DNA from: Adineta ricciae
Taxonomy: Eukaryota; Rotifera; Eurotatoria; Adinetida; Adinetidae
Direction of reading: 5' to 3'
Length of the DNA: 64,000 nucleotides
Assembly (NCBI GenBank): GCA_905250025.1
Contig: CAJNOJ010000120.1
Coordinates: forward strand, 1 to 64,000
This document shows, piece by piece, positions 10,918 through 22,448 of the stretch. The notes under the pieces were generated by a model. It saw nothing but the letters and a program-made list of their open reading frames with translations. It searched no databases and had not been told where the DNA came from. Made by a program: the position numbers and the translations under genes. Every line of letters starts with the position of its first letter. The stretch's first letter is position 1.

Positions 10918-13900
10918 TCATTTGAATTTAGGTAAAAGTCGACGAAAACTACTGGCTGAATTATGTTTCTAAAGAGAAAAAGAAATTGAAGTGGTTGATT
11001 GAAAAGATTTCTCTTCGTACTTTTTTCAGCATCGGGGAGCAATCAATTTGTGGTAGCATATAATTGATCAGTTTGTTTTGTTGGCAGCTTTTAATTAACA
11101 ATTTTTCTTGATTTATCTAAAATTTTACCAATTCGTTCGTGAGTTATTTCATCCAAACTCGATTCACATACCTCTCTATCACCGAGCTCATCCGACAAAA
11201 CTTTGATATGATCCGCTAATCGATCACGCGCTTCTGTTAAATCCATATTACGACGTCGTTCTGTTTCATATTCTCCATAAAGCATTGCATATTCTTCTAG
11301 AAAAGAAAAAGATATAAATAACTCCTTTTTCTAATCCGTTAACTCCTATCCTACACAACTCAAGCGTGTATCTTCCGATTTTAACTATTGTGCATACATT
11401 TAGTTCACTCTTATGGAATGAAATCTTCTTTTTTATCACATGATTGAATGCCTCCAAGCTCTCATCAGTGTTTCTGGTGGACAGATCATTATGACTATAC
11501 CTTTTTCTTCGTGCATCTGGAAAATACACAAAAATAAAGAGTAGAAGGATATGATATAATTAGATCTCATTTAAATCTGAATGAAAAATTACACTTGAAT
11601 ATGAAAGAAATATTCAAGCTGTTAGAAAAATACAAAGGAAATACTACGACACATGATTTTGTGATTACAAAATTTCTCTGAAGAACTTGGAAAACATAAT
11701 TTCTATTTCTGTTGATTAGTCAGTATGAAAACGAGTAAGGTTTGCAGTTTATAATTAATTTTGCTGTCATATTCCTGACTGGAGATAATTTTATCTGTTA
11801 ATAGAAGAAAACGTATGAAGCAATTTAATATAATCAAGGTAGGGAATGACTTTAAATACACTCGGATCATTTGTTGTCTTATTTTAATCAGTAGAATATT
11901 TTTCGCTGACGCAATATAAAGCAAAACATTATCAACCAATCGTAGAAGAGACCTTGCGCATTTCAAATGTCAGATTACAGAAGTTAATTAGGTAAATGAT
12001 TAATCTTTTCAATGGAAATCTAGTCACCCGAAGCCATATCAGACTAATACTGGGTCATTTTACACACAAGGGATTACTAAGAATTTTAAATCTTTTTCAG
12101 CTTATTCTTGAATTAAACGTACCTATGATTCTATTCATTTGTTTTTCTTTCTCGTCCATCTGATGTTGAATTAGACTTCTTCTATCCCTCGTTTCCGTTG
12201 GACGTTCAATTTCAATAGGAATGATTGTTTCGATGGAGCCAAGATCACATTGAAGTGCTTGATCGATAACAATCGGTGATGAATAAACTTCTTTCGGCAT
12301 AATCAGAACAGTTGATGAATGTGATGGAAGAAGAGTTTCTGTGGGCACAATGAACAGCGATGATGAATACAAACTAGAATCCGGTTCTGTTTGAATATTT
12401 TGATTGTCATATGTGAGAATGGTGGATTGTGATGCACAATCGTTGAAGTAAACATGTGGTGTTTGCGTGCATTCGTTAGAGTAAGTTAATGTACTGTTGA
12501 TTGTTTGACATTCTTGATCGAAAAACGTTTTGATATCTGTTTGAATATCTTGATCGGTAAGAAGAATTTCGATTTCATTTGATATGGGTAGTTCTTCACT
12601 GAAGACAATGGGAAGAATTGGTGTAGATGGTTCGACTTCAGGATCATATTGAGTTGAACCATCAATATGAACAATGGTATCAGTTTGAATTTGTTGATCA
12701 TCAACTATTGGTTTCTACAAACAAATATATATCAAATCAAGTATTTCAAAGATGGGTGTCTATACATTATCGAATGATATTTGTAAAGCGATATCTTGAG
12801 TTTCGATTGAGTTTGTTTCGATTTGTTGATGAACATATTCTGGTGTAATTTGACATGAATAATCGTTGGTAGAAATCGCATCTGTTTGAATGATTTGTGT
12901 ATGATAATCGGTGATGATTGTTTCTGTTATTTGATCGATTGTAGTTGGGAACATTTGGCATGAGAAGTCTTTTTGTTCGTTAAGAATTGTTTGCATTGAA
13001 CAATCGTTCAGTGATGGATTGATTTGACAAGCGATTGTTTCTGTTAAGATCGTTTCAGTTTGAGTTGACTGATATTCGAGGATGAGATGAGTGGTTTCAA
13101 TGTCTTTATCAGCGTAGGATGGAGTGATTTGACATGAGAAATCTTTTTGTTCGATGGTTGGAAAGGGTTCGGGTTCGGTGTAAGCATCGACAAACTGCTT
13201 TTCGGTTGATACAGCTTGCTGTTGAAAGCCGAGACTATTAGTGAGGATCAAAGAAGATTCATCATCGAAATGAGCAAGAGGAACGGCAGGCTTTATTGTT
13301 CGTGTTGGTCCGAGTGGTGTTGATACGAACTGACGAGTGGACAACGAGGAACGTCGACGTGGTAAACGAAATTGTATTGATGTACTTCCACCAGCGTTTC
13401 CAGTACCCAGTGTGGACTGCAGAAGATCAGGCGCAAGGTAAGGTGTGACTTTTGTTAAATCGTCTAATGCATATGTATTGCTTGATTCACTGAAATGATC
13501 AGTATTGAAATATGAAATACTAACTGAGATGTGAACTTACCTAAACGCACTTAATTCACAAGAGTTGCTCTGTAGAAAAAAAAAGGAGAGTATGAGAGAA
13601 TTTTTGGACAAGTGTATTATTCGACATACTTCTTTCAGTGTAGTCAGTGTTTTTTCATAGATATGACATTGTCGTACCATATCCCTATATTACGAAGAAG
13701 GAGAGATGCCAATTATGCTTTCAAAGAATTACTTACTGATATTTCGCATCGATCTTTTTAAATTCAGTAACTTCTTGAACAAGCATCATTTCAACAGATT
13801 GAAATAAACGTTGAAGATAAGGTTTAAATTTACTGTGACCTAACTTGTCCGCAATCGATACATAACCATCTTTTAATCGCTAGAGAAAAGAAAGATGTTG

Positions 13901-14015
13901 ATCTGTGAAAGAAAACTTTATTGAAAAAGTGAATTACTTGAAGATTAAATAAATTATCATGAGCATTCTCATCGTTCATGTCGGTTGAAGTACACTTTTT
14001 CTTTACTTCATCCAT
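10918..14015 (-). CDS. Large orphan protein with helical ends and a degenerate Gln/Thr/Cys repeat region
   Basis: I rebuilt nine exons: 14015-13938, 13879-13737, 13684-13630, 13569-13541, 13489-12766, 12714-12123, 11296-11172, 11116-11021 and 10968-10918, giving 630 residues. The N-terminal 100 residues are helical (KPYLQRLFQSVEMMLVQEVTEF). The middle, about residues 130-540, is a low-complexity region of diverged units around IQTD, QTET and SCQITP, with little predicted fold. The C-terminus is a charged coiled coil (GEYETERRRNMDLTEARDRL) followed by two small exons. The last two introns (11117-11171 and 10969-11020) have strong sites and keep an open frame. An unspliced reading of exon 7 would instead stop at 11091. 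The seventh junction spans 825 bp, far larger than its neighbours. I do not recognise the family; the coiled coil suggests a cytoskeletal or ciliary role, weakly. Confidence 0.65.
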
Positions 14016-14367
14016 GACTTAATCGTTTCGATTGATTTTTCGTTCTACTCAACGAACATACAGATTCAATGACCGGGTGTTCTTTGTTCGCAACTTGACC
14101 ATCCCGAAAATTTATTTCGATCATAGATTTATCATGTTTTTTCTTAAAACATCTCGAAAATCGAAAATATTCTGCAAAAATCAACTGAAAACTTTCGAAC
14201 ATATAGATGTCGCTCGTCTTCGCATTTTCAAATAAAATTCATGTATAGGTAGGTGTACGATGATGAATGAATCACTATTATCCATTTTTTTTATCTTTAC
14301 ATGGAAAACAAAGAAGTATATATCAGGTTGTGATGAGTCCAGACTAGAGATTGTGCTTGAATTTCAC
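14016..14367. other. 352-bp divergent promoter region
   Basis: Lies between the starts of the minus-strand orphan gene and the plus-strand Rab gene, so it probably carries both promoters. No further feature seen. Confidence 0.5.
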
Positions 14368-15283
14368 ATGGCCAGATCGAGTGAAGTATTTCATTTCAAA
14401 ATTCTCATTATTGGCGAGTCCAGTGTTGGAAAAGTTCGTGTTTGTCGAAGAATGTCTCTTCTATGCCGTCATGTTTATTTGATTGTTTAGAGTAGTTTAA
14501 TGACTCGCTTTGTTGATGAAACGTTTCAACCATCATTTGTCCCAACTATCGGTGTCGATTTTAAAGTTCGGACAATGATGATTGATGACTATCAGTGCAA
14601 AGTTCAGATTTGGTTAGTACGAAATTCTCGTTTTAATAAAAAAAAGTTCTATTTGCTCAAATCAGTCATCAGTAGACTTAGTCATACATGATATAAGTTG
14701 TTGAATTTCATATAGTTCTACTCTTTTCTTGCAGGGATACGGCAGGTCAAGAACGTTTTCGTGTGATAACAACCACTGTAAGTTGAATCGTGTGACCAAT
14801 TAGTTTTAGTATGCGTGTACATGTCTTTGCTAGTATTATCGTGATGCCGCCGGTGTTCTGATTGTATACGATGTAACTAATGGTGAATCCTTCTTTCGTA
14901 TTCGTCGTTGGATCGATGAAATCAATAAATACTGTGATGAGAACATTGCAAAAGTGCTTATAGGAAATAAAGATGACAATCCTTCATCAGATAGTGAACA
15001 ATCACCAAAAATTGTCTCGACTGCAGATGCTGAACAATACGCCCGCCAAATGAATTTAACATTTTTCGAAACTTCAGCCAAAGATAATAAAAATGTCAAT
15101 GAAGCATTCTATACACTGACACGTTTAGCTTTACATCAACGTCTGAATACACGAGCAAATGCACAAGCAATGCCACATCATCCGATGACAAATGGAACTT
15201 CAGCAACGCAAGCTATTCGACTGAAAGGAGCAGGAAAATCGAAGAAGAAAAATAAAAAACATACTGGTGCATGTTGTAAATGA
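14368..15283 (+). CDS. Rab-family small GTPase, first of a tandem pair (Rab1/Rab35-like)
   Basis: Four exons, 14368-14433, 14491-14612, 14735-14777 and 14834-15283, encode 226 residues. The G motifs are in order: P-loop GESSVGKSS (split by intron 1), switch [19 protein letters not shown] (start of exon 3), GNKDD and ETSAKDN. The IGVDF and WDTAGQERF sequences are those of Rabs, which recruit effectors to membranes and control vesicle traffic. The C-terminus is a Lys-rich tail ending GACCK, a double cysteine with one following residue that would serve for geranylgeranylation. An insertion of Ser/Asp/Glu (about 8 residues) follows GNKDD. The ATG at 14368 was chosen because the conserved fold starts eight codons later; the longer in-frame start at 14260 is unlikely. 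Confidence 0.9.
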
Positions 15284-15554
15284 ATATCCGTCCATAGAAC
15301 TTCGTTTGTTTTGTATTTTCTTCGTCAATATTTATTCCACGGCACTTTCTTTCTGGTTTCGAGCCTGATGTTTCGTAGATATCATCGTCATGAAAAAAGC
15401 TTTGTCTCCTCGTACTCTCATTGTCTCGTTCTCGTTTTTTCACTCTCTCTCTCTTGAATGAATGAAAGTTTTTTGTGAAACAAATAATTCTGTATATTAC
15501 GTGGAAGTAAAATAATTTATCACAAATCAATCTTCTCTCTTTCCCGTTTTAGAT

Positions 15555-16411
15555 ATGGCAGCAACGACAAAGAATTTAGAAGGTGTACAAACATTTAAAA
15601 TTCTCATTATTGGAGATTCAGGTGTTGGCAAAAGTTCGTTGATGGTACGATTTGTCGATGACATCTTCACAGCTGCTTATATTACAACAATCGGAGTAGA
15701 TTTTAAAATGAGTACAATTAACGTTGACGGACATCAATGTCGTATACAAATCTGGTGCGTAGAATTGACTTTCTTCGTTTTTGAAGTCATAAATGTTGAA
15801 TAGCTGATTAGTGTTTATGATGCCCTTAGATAAATAACAGTGTTATTTCATTTTTAGGGATACGGCTGGTCAGGAACGTTTTCGTGTTATTACAAGTATA
15901 TAGAACAAAAATGTTTTTATAAAAATTTGACTTTTTCGTTGTTGTAGGTACTTACTATCGAGGTGCTGATGGTGTAATCATTGTCTATGATGTATGTGTA
16001 TCATTATTAGTATTTAATCGTTTAATTTTCATTGATATTCTCATTTTTCAGGTAACAAACGGTGATAGTTTTGCTAATTTAAAAGATTGGATCACTGAAA
16101 TGGAACGTCATTGTGATAAAACTGTCCCTAAGATTCTTGTCGGTAACAAAGATGATAATGATAATGAATTAGGTAAAGTTGTTCTCACAAGTGATGCACG
16201 TGCCTATGCCGAACAAAAAGGTTTACCGTTTTTTGAAACATCTGCAAAAGACAATAAGAACATAGCGGAAGCATTTAATGAAATCACTAGACTTGCTCTT
16301 AAACGACGTCTTATTCAGCCGAATAGTGGACAACCATCAGCTGGTGCAACTCGTATAGGATCAAAACGAACAGTCGTAGGCGGTACGCAGAAAAAGTGTT
16401 GTACATCGTGA
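15555..16411 (+). CDS. Rab-family small GTPase, second of a tandem pair (Rab1/Rab35-like)
   Basis: Four exons, 15555-15754, 15858-15895, 15948-15991 and 16052-16411, encode 213 residues. Motifs are [32 protein letters not shown] and ETSAKDNKN. The tail ends KKCCTS, a double cysteine two residues from the end, usual for Rab1/Rab35-type prenylation. It lies 271 bp downstream of its paralogue in the same orientation. Both genes share the intron after the Trp of QIW. The upstream copy has an extra intron inside the P-loop, while this one has an extra intron after VYD. They therefore look like an old tandem duplication. Subfamily is uncertain between Rab1, Rab8 and Rab35. Confidence 0.92.
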
Positions 16412-17256
16412 ATGATTGTTCTTTCTCTATTTGATTTTTCTTCTATTTCAATTCGATTCGTTTATTTCACAACTTTATATCGAGTGCAATATCGATACAA
16501 ATCCATGATCACTTCCACATTTTTCTTTGTTTGTGCATCCACATATATTCTAATGATTTAGACCTTTTTTCTGTATTTAATTCTTTCTGAATAGAACGCA
16601 TAATGACAACAACAACTAAATCTTACCTCACCGATCTTGTTTATCAGTTTTTTTTTTGTATTTTCCTGTGAAATTTTCTTTCTCTACTGATTATTGACAT
16701 AAAGCGATTGTTTTTCATGTGTTTATGTGTGTGAAGATACTCATTGTATTTGACTTCAACATTTTTAACAGTGAAAGAAAACGTTTTTACAAAGATAAGC
16801 TTGCAAGAGCCCCTGCACTTTTCCACGAGAACTTTCCGTCTAAATTGGTATTGCTACTATATTTGAAAGAAATAGAGAGTACTGTTCTCTTGTGAAGGTA
16901 TTTACTCGTAACAAGTCCTTAACGAGCATCTTGAAAATAATTTCAAATAACGATGCGCAACTCATTGAGTTAGTAATGATATCATTAACCAAACGAAACG
17001 CTGCTCTTCTTTATGTTAGAACACTAGAAGAGTCATGAACGTCATAGAAAAGAAATCTGTAGGATGTCGAGTTCACCGATATGAAATATATGCAAGAGCA
17101 TTGTTAAATTATTTTACATCCCATTGTTAGTTTTTCTTTTTCTCGTCAGTGAAATATTTTAAAATAGCATTCACTTCATTTGTGAACTTTTCAACCATTT
17201 CGACATCTTGTTTGACGTATTAACCTTTTCATTGAATACAGAAATCTCCATCAGTA
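16412..17256. other. 845-bp intergenic region
   Basis: Holds the 3' UTR of the second Rab gene and the promoter of the receptor gene. No coding frame, repeat or RNA gene recognised. Confidence 0.5.
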
Positions 17257-18165
17257 ATGTCGTCGTTTTGTACGCTTTTCAGTTGGTCACCAACGAATCT
17301 TGACCTATTAACACCCATTGTTATTACTGAAAGTATTGCACTGGCTATTCATTGCATCTTTTGGATACAATTTCTTGTTTGTTCATCGTTGCGGCAACGA
17401 AATATGATGTGGCTTTATGTTTATTTAATCACCGATTTTCTTCTTATCATACGATTTTTTATTTTTTATGGTATTCGGTTATCATCTATTTGTTTATATC
17501 CGATAAGTCGAGATGTTCTGTGTTATATTGAGGCATCATTGAAGTTCTATCTAAATGGAGTTCAAAGTTACTTGCTGTTAGCATTTAATGTCTGCCGATA
17601 TTTGCAAATTGTCTACAATCGAAACATTTATCGAGAAAAACCATGTTTGATTCTGCTCGTCCATGTTGCCATCTATGTTCTACCTGCAGTTAATATTATC
17701 GTCCAATATTTAGTGAAATGGGCAACGATTTGGCGTAGACGCGGCGGATCTTGTGACATCACGTATTCGTACTTACTAGTACAAATATACAATCTATGTG
17801 TCATCTATCTTGTACCTATTGTTTCGACTATTTTGATTCTCGGTATCGGCATTCATCGTGTTAGTTCAGTACGAGGTGTACAGAGTGTACAAATAATCCT
17901 TCTTCGTAGGAAACGCCAACGTATTCTTTTACTTCAAACCATTGCTTTTTATTCTGTTTGGCTCATTCTCTGGAGTCCGGATATTCTAGCGTTTCAATTC
18001 TTGAATACCAATAGCGATCCAGCAGTCTTTACTGCTTTGTTGAGCGTTATCGAAATTGCACTGGATCCAGCCATGATTGGTATTATAGACATTCGATTTT
18101 TAACAACGTGGAAGAAACTATGGCATAAGTTTAAAAGAAAGACAGAAATTAGACCCATGTCGTGA
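17257..18165 (+). CDS. Intronless seven-transmembrane receptor (orphan GPCR)
   Basis: A single uninterrupted frame of 302 residues. Seven hydrophobic helices can be placed at about residues 18-42, 49-72, 90-114, 128-150, 171-198, 224-243 and 255-275. Helix 3 ends CRYLQIVY, matching the DRY position of rhodopsin-like receptors. A cysteine before helix 3 (VLCYIEAS) and one in the second outer loop (GGSCDITYSYL) could form the usual disulphide. Helix 6 carries FYSVWLILWSPDIL, with the Trp and Pro expected in family A. Helix 7 has LDPAMIGIID in place of NPxxY. The lack of introns contrasts with nearly every neighbour and fits origin by retroposition or an expanded intronless receptor family. The ligand is unknown. 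Confidence 0.82.
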   Translation: MSSFCTLFSWSPTNLDLLTPIVITESIALAIHCIFWIQFLVCSSLRQRNMMWLYVYLITDFLLIIRFFIFYGIRLSSICLYPISRDVLCYIEASLKFYLNGVQSYLLLAFNVCRYLQIVYNRNIYREKPCLILLVHVAIYVLPAVNIIVQYLVKWATIWRRRGGSCDITYSYLLVQIYNLCVIYLVPIVSTILILGIGIHRVSSVRGVQSVQIILLRRKRQRILLLQTIAFYSVWLILWSPDILAFQFLNTNSDPAVFTALLSVIEIALDPAMIGIIDIRFLTTWKKLWHKFKRKTEIRPMS

Positions 18166-18806
18166 CGAATGACAAATCATTTTCTATATGGAATGAACTT
18201 TCTTTTTAGCAATAAAGAATTTGCTCTTTTCCGCTGCGAAGATGAACATGAGATCTACAAAATGTGTTGATGCAATGAACTAGAGCATGTCTTCAGAGTT
18301 CAGATGAAAATCTAATTATTGAGTGATAGTCGCCATAGATTCAACAGAGTACTGGGCCTGTGGTGCATACTAGAATATATTTGATTAAAGAGAGTAATTG
18401 AGGAGGTATTAATAGCATTAAACATAAAAGGAACTAGTCATCGTACGTAAACTGGTGACATCTGTTATGTGTCAAAGATTACGTTGATTTTTAATAGTTT
18501 TTATCTCGAGTTTTTTGTTGAACTTTAATTTGTTATCAGCGATAATGAAGAGTGTTTTTGTCGAATTAATATTCCAAATATTCTCCATTCTATTCGGTAA
18601 TCATCCATTGTCCACGAAATTTTTTCGTTCGTTCTGTCTGTCTGTCTAATATGACTGATTTTTTCACGGCACGACGCATTATTTATCAATCATATATGCA
18701 CAAATATTTTTCCATGATTCGCTTGATTAATTGCACACCGACGCGTTCTCGATAACATAGTTTCAGATTTAACCATTTGGTAATACGACCCGTGTTCTGT
18801 TTTTAG
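18166..18806. other. 641-bp intergenic region
   Basis: Nothing recognised apart from short simple-sequence runs such as a (TCTG)n stretch near 18630-18647. Probably carries the promoter of the downstream receptor gene. Confidence 0.5.
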
Positions 18807-21800
18807 ATGACCATACATAGACTTATATCATTGGTGCTAATATGTTTATCTATTCTAAACTGTTGCCAGTCGAAATCAAATAATCGTATGTGATTTTTGA
18901 GAGCAACATGTAGAATTCGACTATTTTTTCGATCTTTTAGTCGATGTTTGTTCGTTATGGTCTGACAAAGAGAAGAATTCGAACGAATTAAAGAGTTTTA
19001 TTTTCACCAATGTCAAACCGGAAGGTGGTAGTGACGCTGGAAGATTCTCAAAGTAAATCTTTTTATACGAATTCAAACGAATCGGTAAACTTCTCTTCTT
19101 CAGGATTAAAGTAAACAGTTGGGAAGAATGTGTGAATCAATGTTGTCAATTTAATCGATGTAATGTCGTCTATTGGATCGCATCAGTATGTGTTCACATA
19201 GAATGTATTTCCGACGAGATATGCGCTCCGGTAGAAACACATCTCAACGAGGAGACAATGTATCTCCGAGTTCGTTCAGTTCGTAAGTGTAAACACCGAT
19301 GAAATGATATGTATATTCTTCGTTTTCCTTGCCGAAAAATAAGAATCAACAGCAGCTGCTCTTGACTATGAAGATCCCGGCCGTGATGAATGCAACGAAA
19401 CCAAACTGTGCAAGATTAATGAACAATGCGAACAAATTTCTGTCAGTGCTCAGATACAACGTAATATATGTTCATGCGATCATAAAAACGGTTTTCGTCG
19501 TATCAATGGTAAAAGATTGAAGAGTAAATACAGATTAACTTTTTTAGTTATTTAGGTGTTTGCCGTCAATATTTACCTAATACAAAACCTTGTGCAATCT
19601 ATGAAAAAGATTATCAAGAAACTGATGATAACGAAGATCTCGATCAAACTGTTAATAGAGGACGATGTAAGAAAAACGAGGAATGTTTACCACCAAATGA
19701 TCGTGCTAAACATGGTTATTGTCAATGTAAACTTGGCTTTCAACGTACAAGTGGCAATGGAAAATGTTTAGGTGATGAGCGAATGACCACCTTCACGACA
19801 TCACCGCCGACAACTTCGATTTCATCGTCGTTTGATCTCGAAGTACAAGCTGGTGATGATCAAACCATTAGTTTACCCACAAATCAAGTTGATTTATCTG
19901 GAAAGGTTCTTTATAAATCAAATAAAACGGAAATAGAGATGTCAATATTAGCAAATCGTAACTTAAGTTTGTTTTGGATATTGAAATCTTCTACCAATGG
20001 TGCTAAAATCGATTTAACTAATCAGGAAAATTCACAATCGCATATTGTTGTCAAACAATTACGAGAAGGAATTTATGAATTTGAATTACAATTGAAGAAC
20101 AGAGAAGGAATTGTATTAGCAGCTGATGTAATGAAAGTTCAAGTTGTTTCCAGTGAGTTTCATCTTCACATCAGTCAATGCTATGCACTCGATTGTGAAT
20201 ATTTCAAGTCTAATATGATCTTATTTCTCATTTCAGCTACAACAACTGCGCCACCTCTCAGTATTCAAATAGCATCACCAGTATCTGTTCGGTTACCCCA
20301 ACAAGTAGTTAAACTTGATGCGCATGTTGAACCATCAAGTCGGCAAGTGACTTATCAATGGACATATTCCAAGGATGGTCCGATTATACCTATACTTGAA
20401 GTAATATCTATCGAAAAAAAACGAATAGATACTACACGATTTGCTTTAAGGGTACAGACACATCCACTTTGTCAGTGTCGAATCTTCGCCCTGGTAACTA
20501 TTCGTTCCGTTTACATGTTGTCGACAATCTGGGCAATGAACAAACAAAAACTGTTCAATTAAACACCATCGGAGGTAATTTCTAAGAAAACATTACTAAT
20601 CCCTTGAATCATTCTTTTCAAATCTATCAGAACCAATTGAAGCTCGTGTTGCTAACCGTCGTGAGATTGTCTTTTGGCCATCAAATGATGTTGTGCTTGA
20701 TGGTACACCAAGTATCATCGAACAACAAACACAAATCTCGTGGAAATTACTTTCAAATGATAATAAACAACGACTGAATGAAATTGATATATTATCTCCT
20801 CATTCTCTAAAAACAAGAGTCTCGAATCTTCGTATTGGTCAATACAAATTTCAGTTGACATTAACAACCAATGACGAAGAATATACATCGAAAAAAGATG
20901 TTCTTGTCGTTGTTTACACCCAAAATGGTAAACCACCGAAAGTGTCCATTAGTCTTGAAACAAACCACGTCAATATTCTGAATAATCTCATCATTTTGAA
21001 TGGATCTGCCACAACTGCTGATTATGGTATCGACCGATGGCAATGGAAAAAGAGTCCATCGAGTCCAGCCATCGGAAACTTTCTCAACAATTCCAACCTA
21101 TCGCCGATTGCATACATAACGAACTTAATCGAAGGTTCCTATGTTTTCATTCTTCAAGTTTATGACGATCGACAGCAAATGAGTGAAGCCAATATCACTG
21201 TTCATGTTGGTGGTATACCAAATGCTGAACAACTAATTGAAATCATCTTTTTATCTAAGCCATATCTCCATCAACAAACACTTGACAATCTTCTTGCGCA
21301 GATTCGCGTTTTTCTCATTGATATTCTACCAAACATCGATATAGTCATGGTTGGAATGCCGAAAGAGAACACTTTGTTAATAAAAGCAATTGACTTGAAG
21401 ACCGACGCGATTGTTTCACCAAAATTAGTTGCCAATCATTTACAAGACAAAATCAAATCGTTACGCTCGGCATCAAATATGAATATCATATCTATCGATA
21501 CTTATTTATGTTTATCAAATTGCTCAAACCATGGTAAATGTGATCATAAGACGAAGCATTGTGTGTGCAGTCGATATCGTATGGAAAACTGGTTTAAATC
21601 TCTCGTTCAGAAAGAACCAAATTGTGGTAAGAATCAATATCAGACACTTTTTCGAAGTGCAAATGAAATTTTTATTTGATAGATTTTATCGTGCATTATG
21701 TGGTTTTAATATCAATTGTTACTGTTATTTTTGTGCTTCTCTTTTGTTGGTTATGCTTATGCTGCTGTTTGCGTTGGCGTCGTCGTCGAAATTTATTGGA

Positions 21801-22202
21801 ACGTCGAAAACGTATTCGATATCAATTGTTACACGACGATGACGAAGACACGAATGACACTGAAAGTCCACGAAGTCCGAAAGAGAAGCTCAAGAGTAAA
21901 TTTCGTTTGACGAAAAAGAGTATGTTCAGGTGAAAATGTCACTTTCTCTCTGCAAGATAATTTCGTTTTTAGATAAAACTAAATCATCCAATATGATCAT
22001 TTCCGAATCGGATTGCGATGTATCAGATGAACAAGGCGAACAAACACTTTATGATAAACCACTTCTTACCGCCAAACTACAAATGAGCTCACCCCTCGAT
22101 AAAAATCGGGGATTGAAAGTTCCAGTACAAGATAGTAATGGTAGTCCGATGTTACGCAATAGTGGACAATCGCCAACAACCACCGACAATAGTGTCGCTT
22201 AA
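18807..22202 (+). CDS. KIAA0319-like type I membrane protein (MANSC, EGF and PKD domains)
   Basis: Ten exons (18807-18885, 18941-19052, 19104-19282, 19344-19508, 19556-20152, 20237-20400, 20451-20574, 20631-21626, 21683-21919, 21973-22202) encode 960 residues. Order: signal peptide (ISLVLICLSILNCC), a MANSC-type cysteine domain (ECVNQCCQFNRCNVVYW), two EGF-like cysteine segments, a Thr/Ser linker, a series of PKD-like beta-sandwich domains with the recurring L..G.Y.F.L.V.D pattern, a membrane-proximal C-rich EGF-like segment (CSNHGKCDHKTKHCVC), one transmembrane helix (VVLISIVTVIFVLLFCWLCL) and a cytoplasmic tail with basic and Ser/Pro-rich parts. This matches human KIAA0319 and KIAA0319L, which act in neuronal migration and as a viral and trafficking receptor. 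Domain order and length (1049-1072 in human) agree. The exact number of PKD domains needs structure prediction. Confidence 0.88.
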
Positions 22203-22448
22203 GACTTTCAAGCGAATCTCTTCCGTTGTGATAAACTAAACAAAACAAGAATTCTCATGTTTCTTTTGCTTTGTTGTGTTTTTCTGCAAATTTTATATTA
22301 TTCATCGACTGTTTTCAACTGATTTCATCTATTTATCTTTAGTATCGAAGTTTATTATTATATTTTTTTTCTTTGATAGTGACCAAGAAAAAGACATGAT
22401 ATTTCTTCATTTTTAGATTCTCTGTATTCTTCTTTTTTAAAATTAATC

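Noticed and set aside
11091-11171. End of the large orphan protein at the TAA at 11091.
   Set aside because: GAG/gtatgt and aattttag sites flank a 55-bp intron, and the downstream frame continues through two more exons to 10918.
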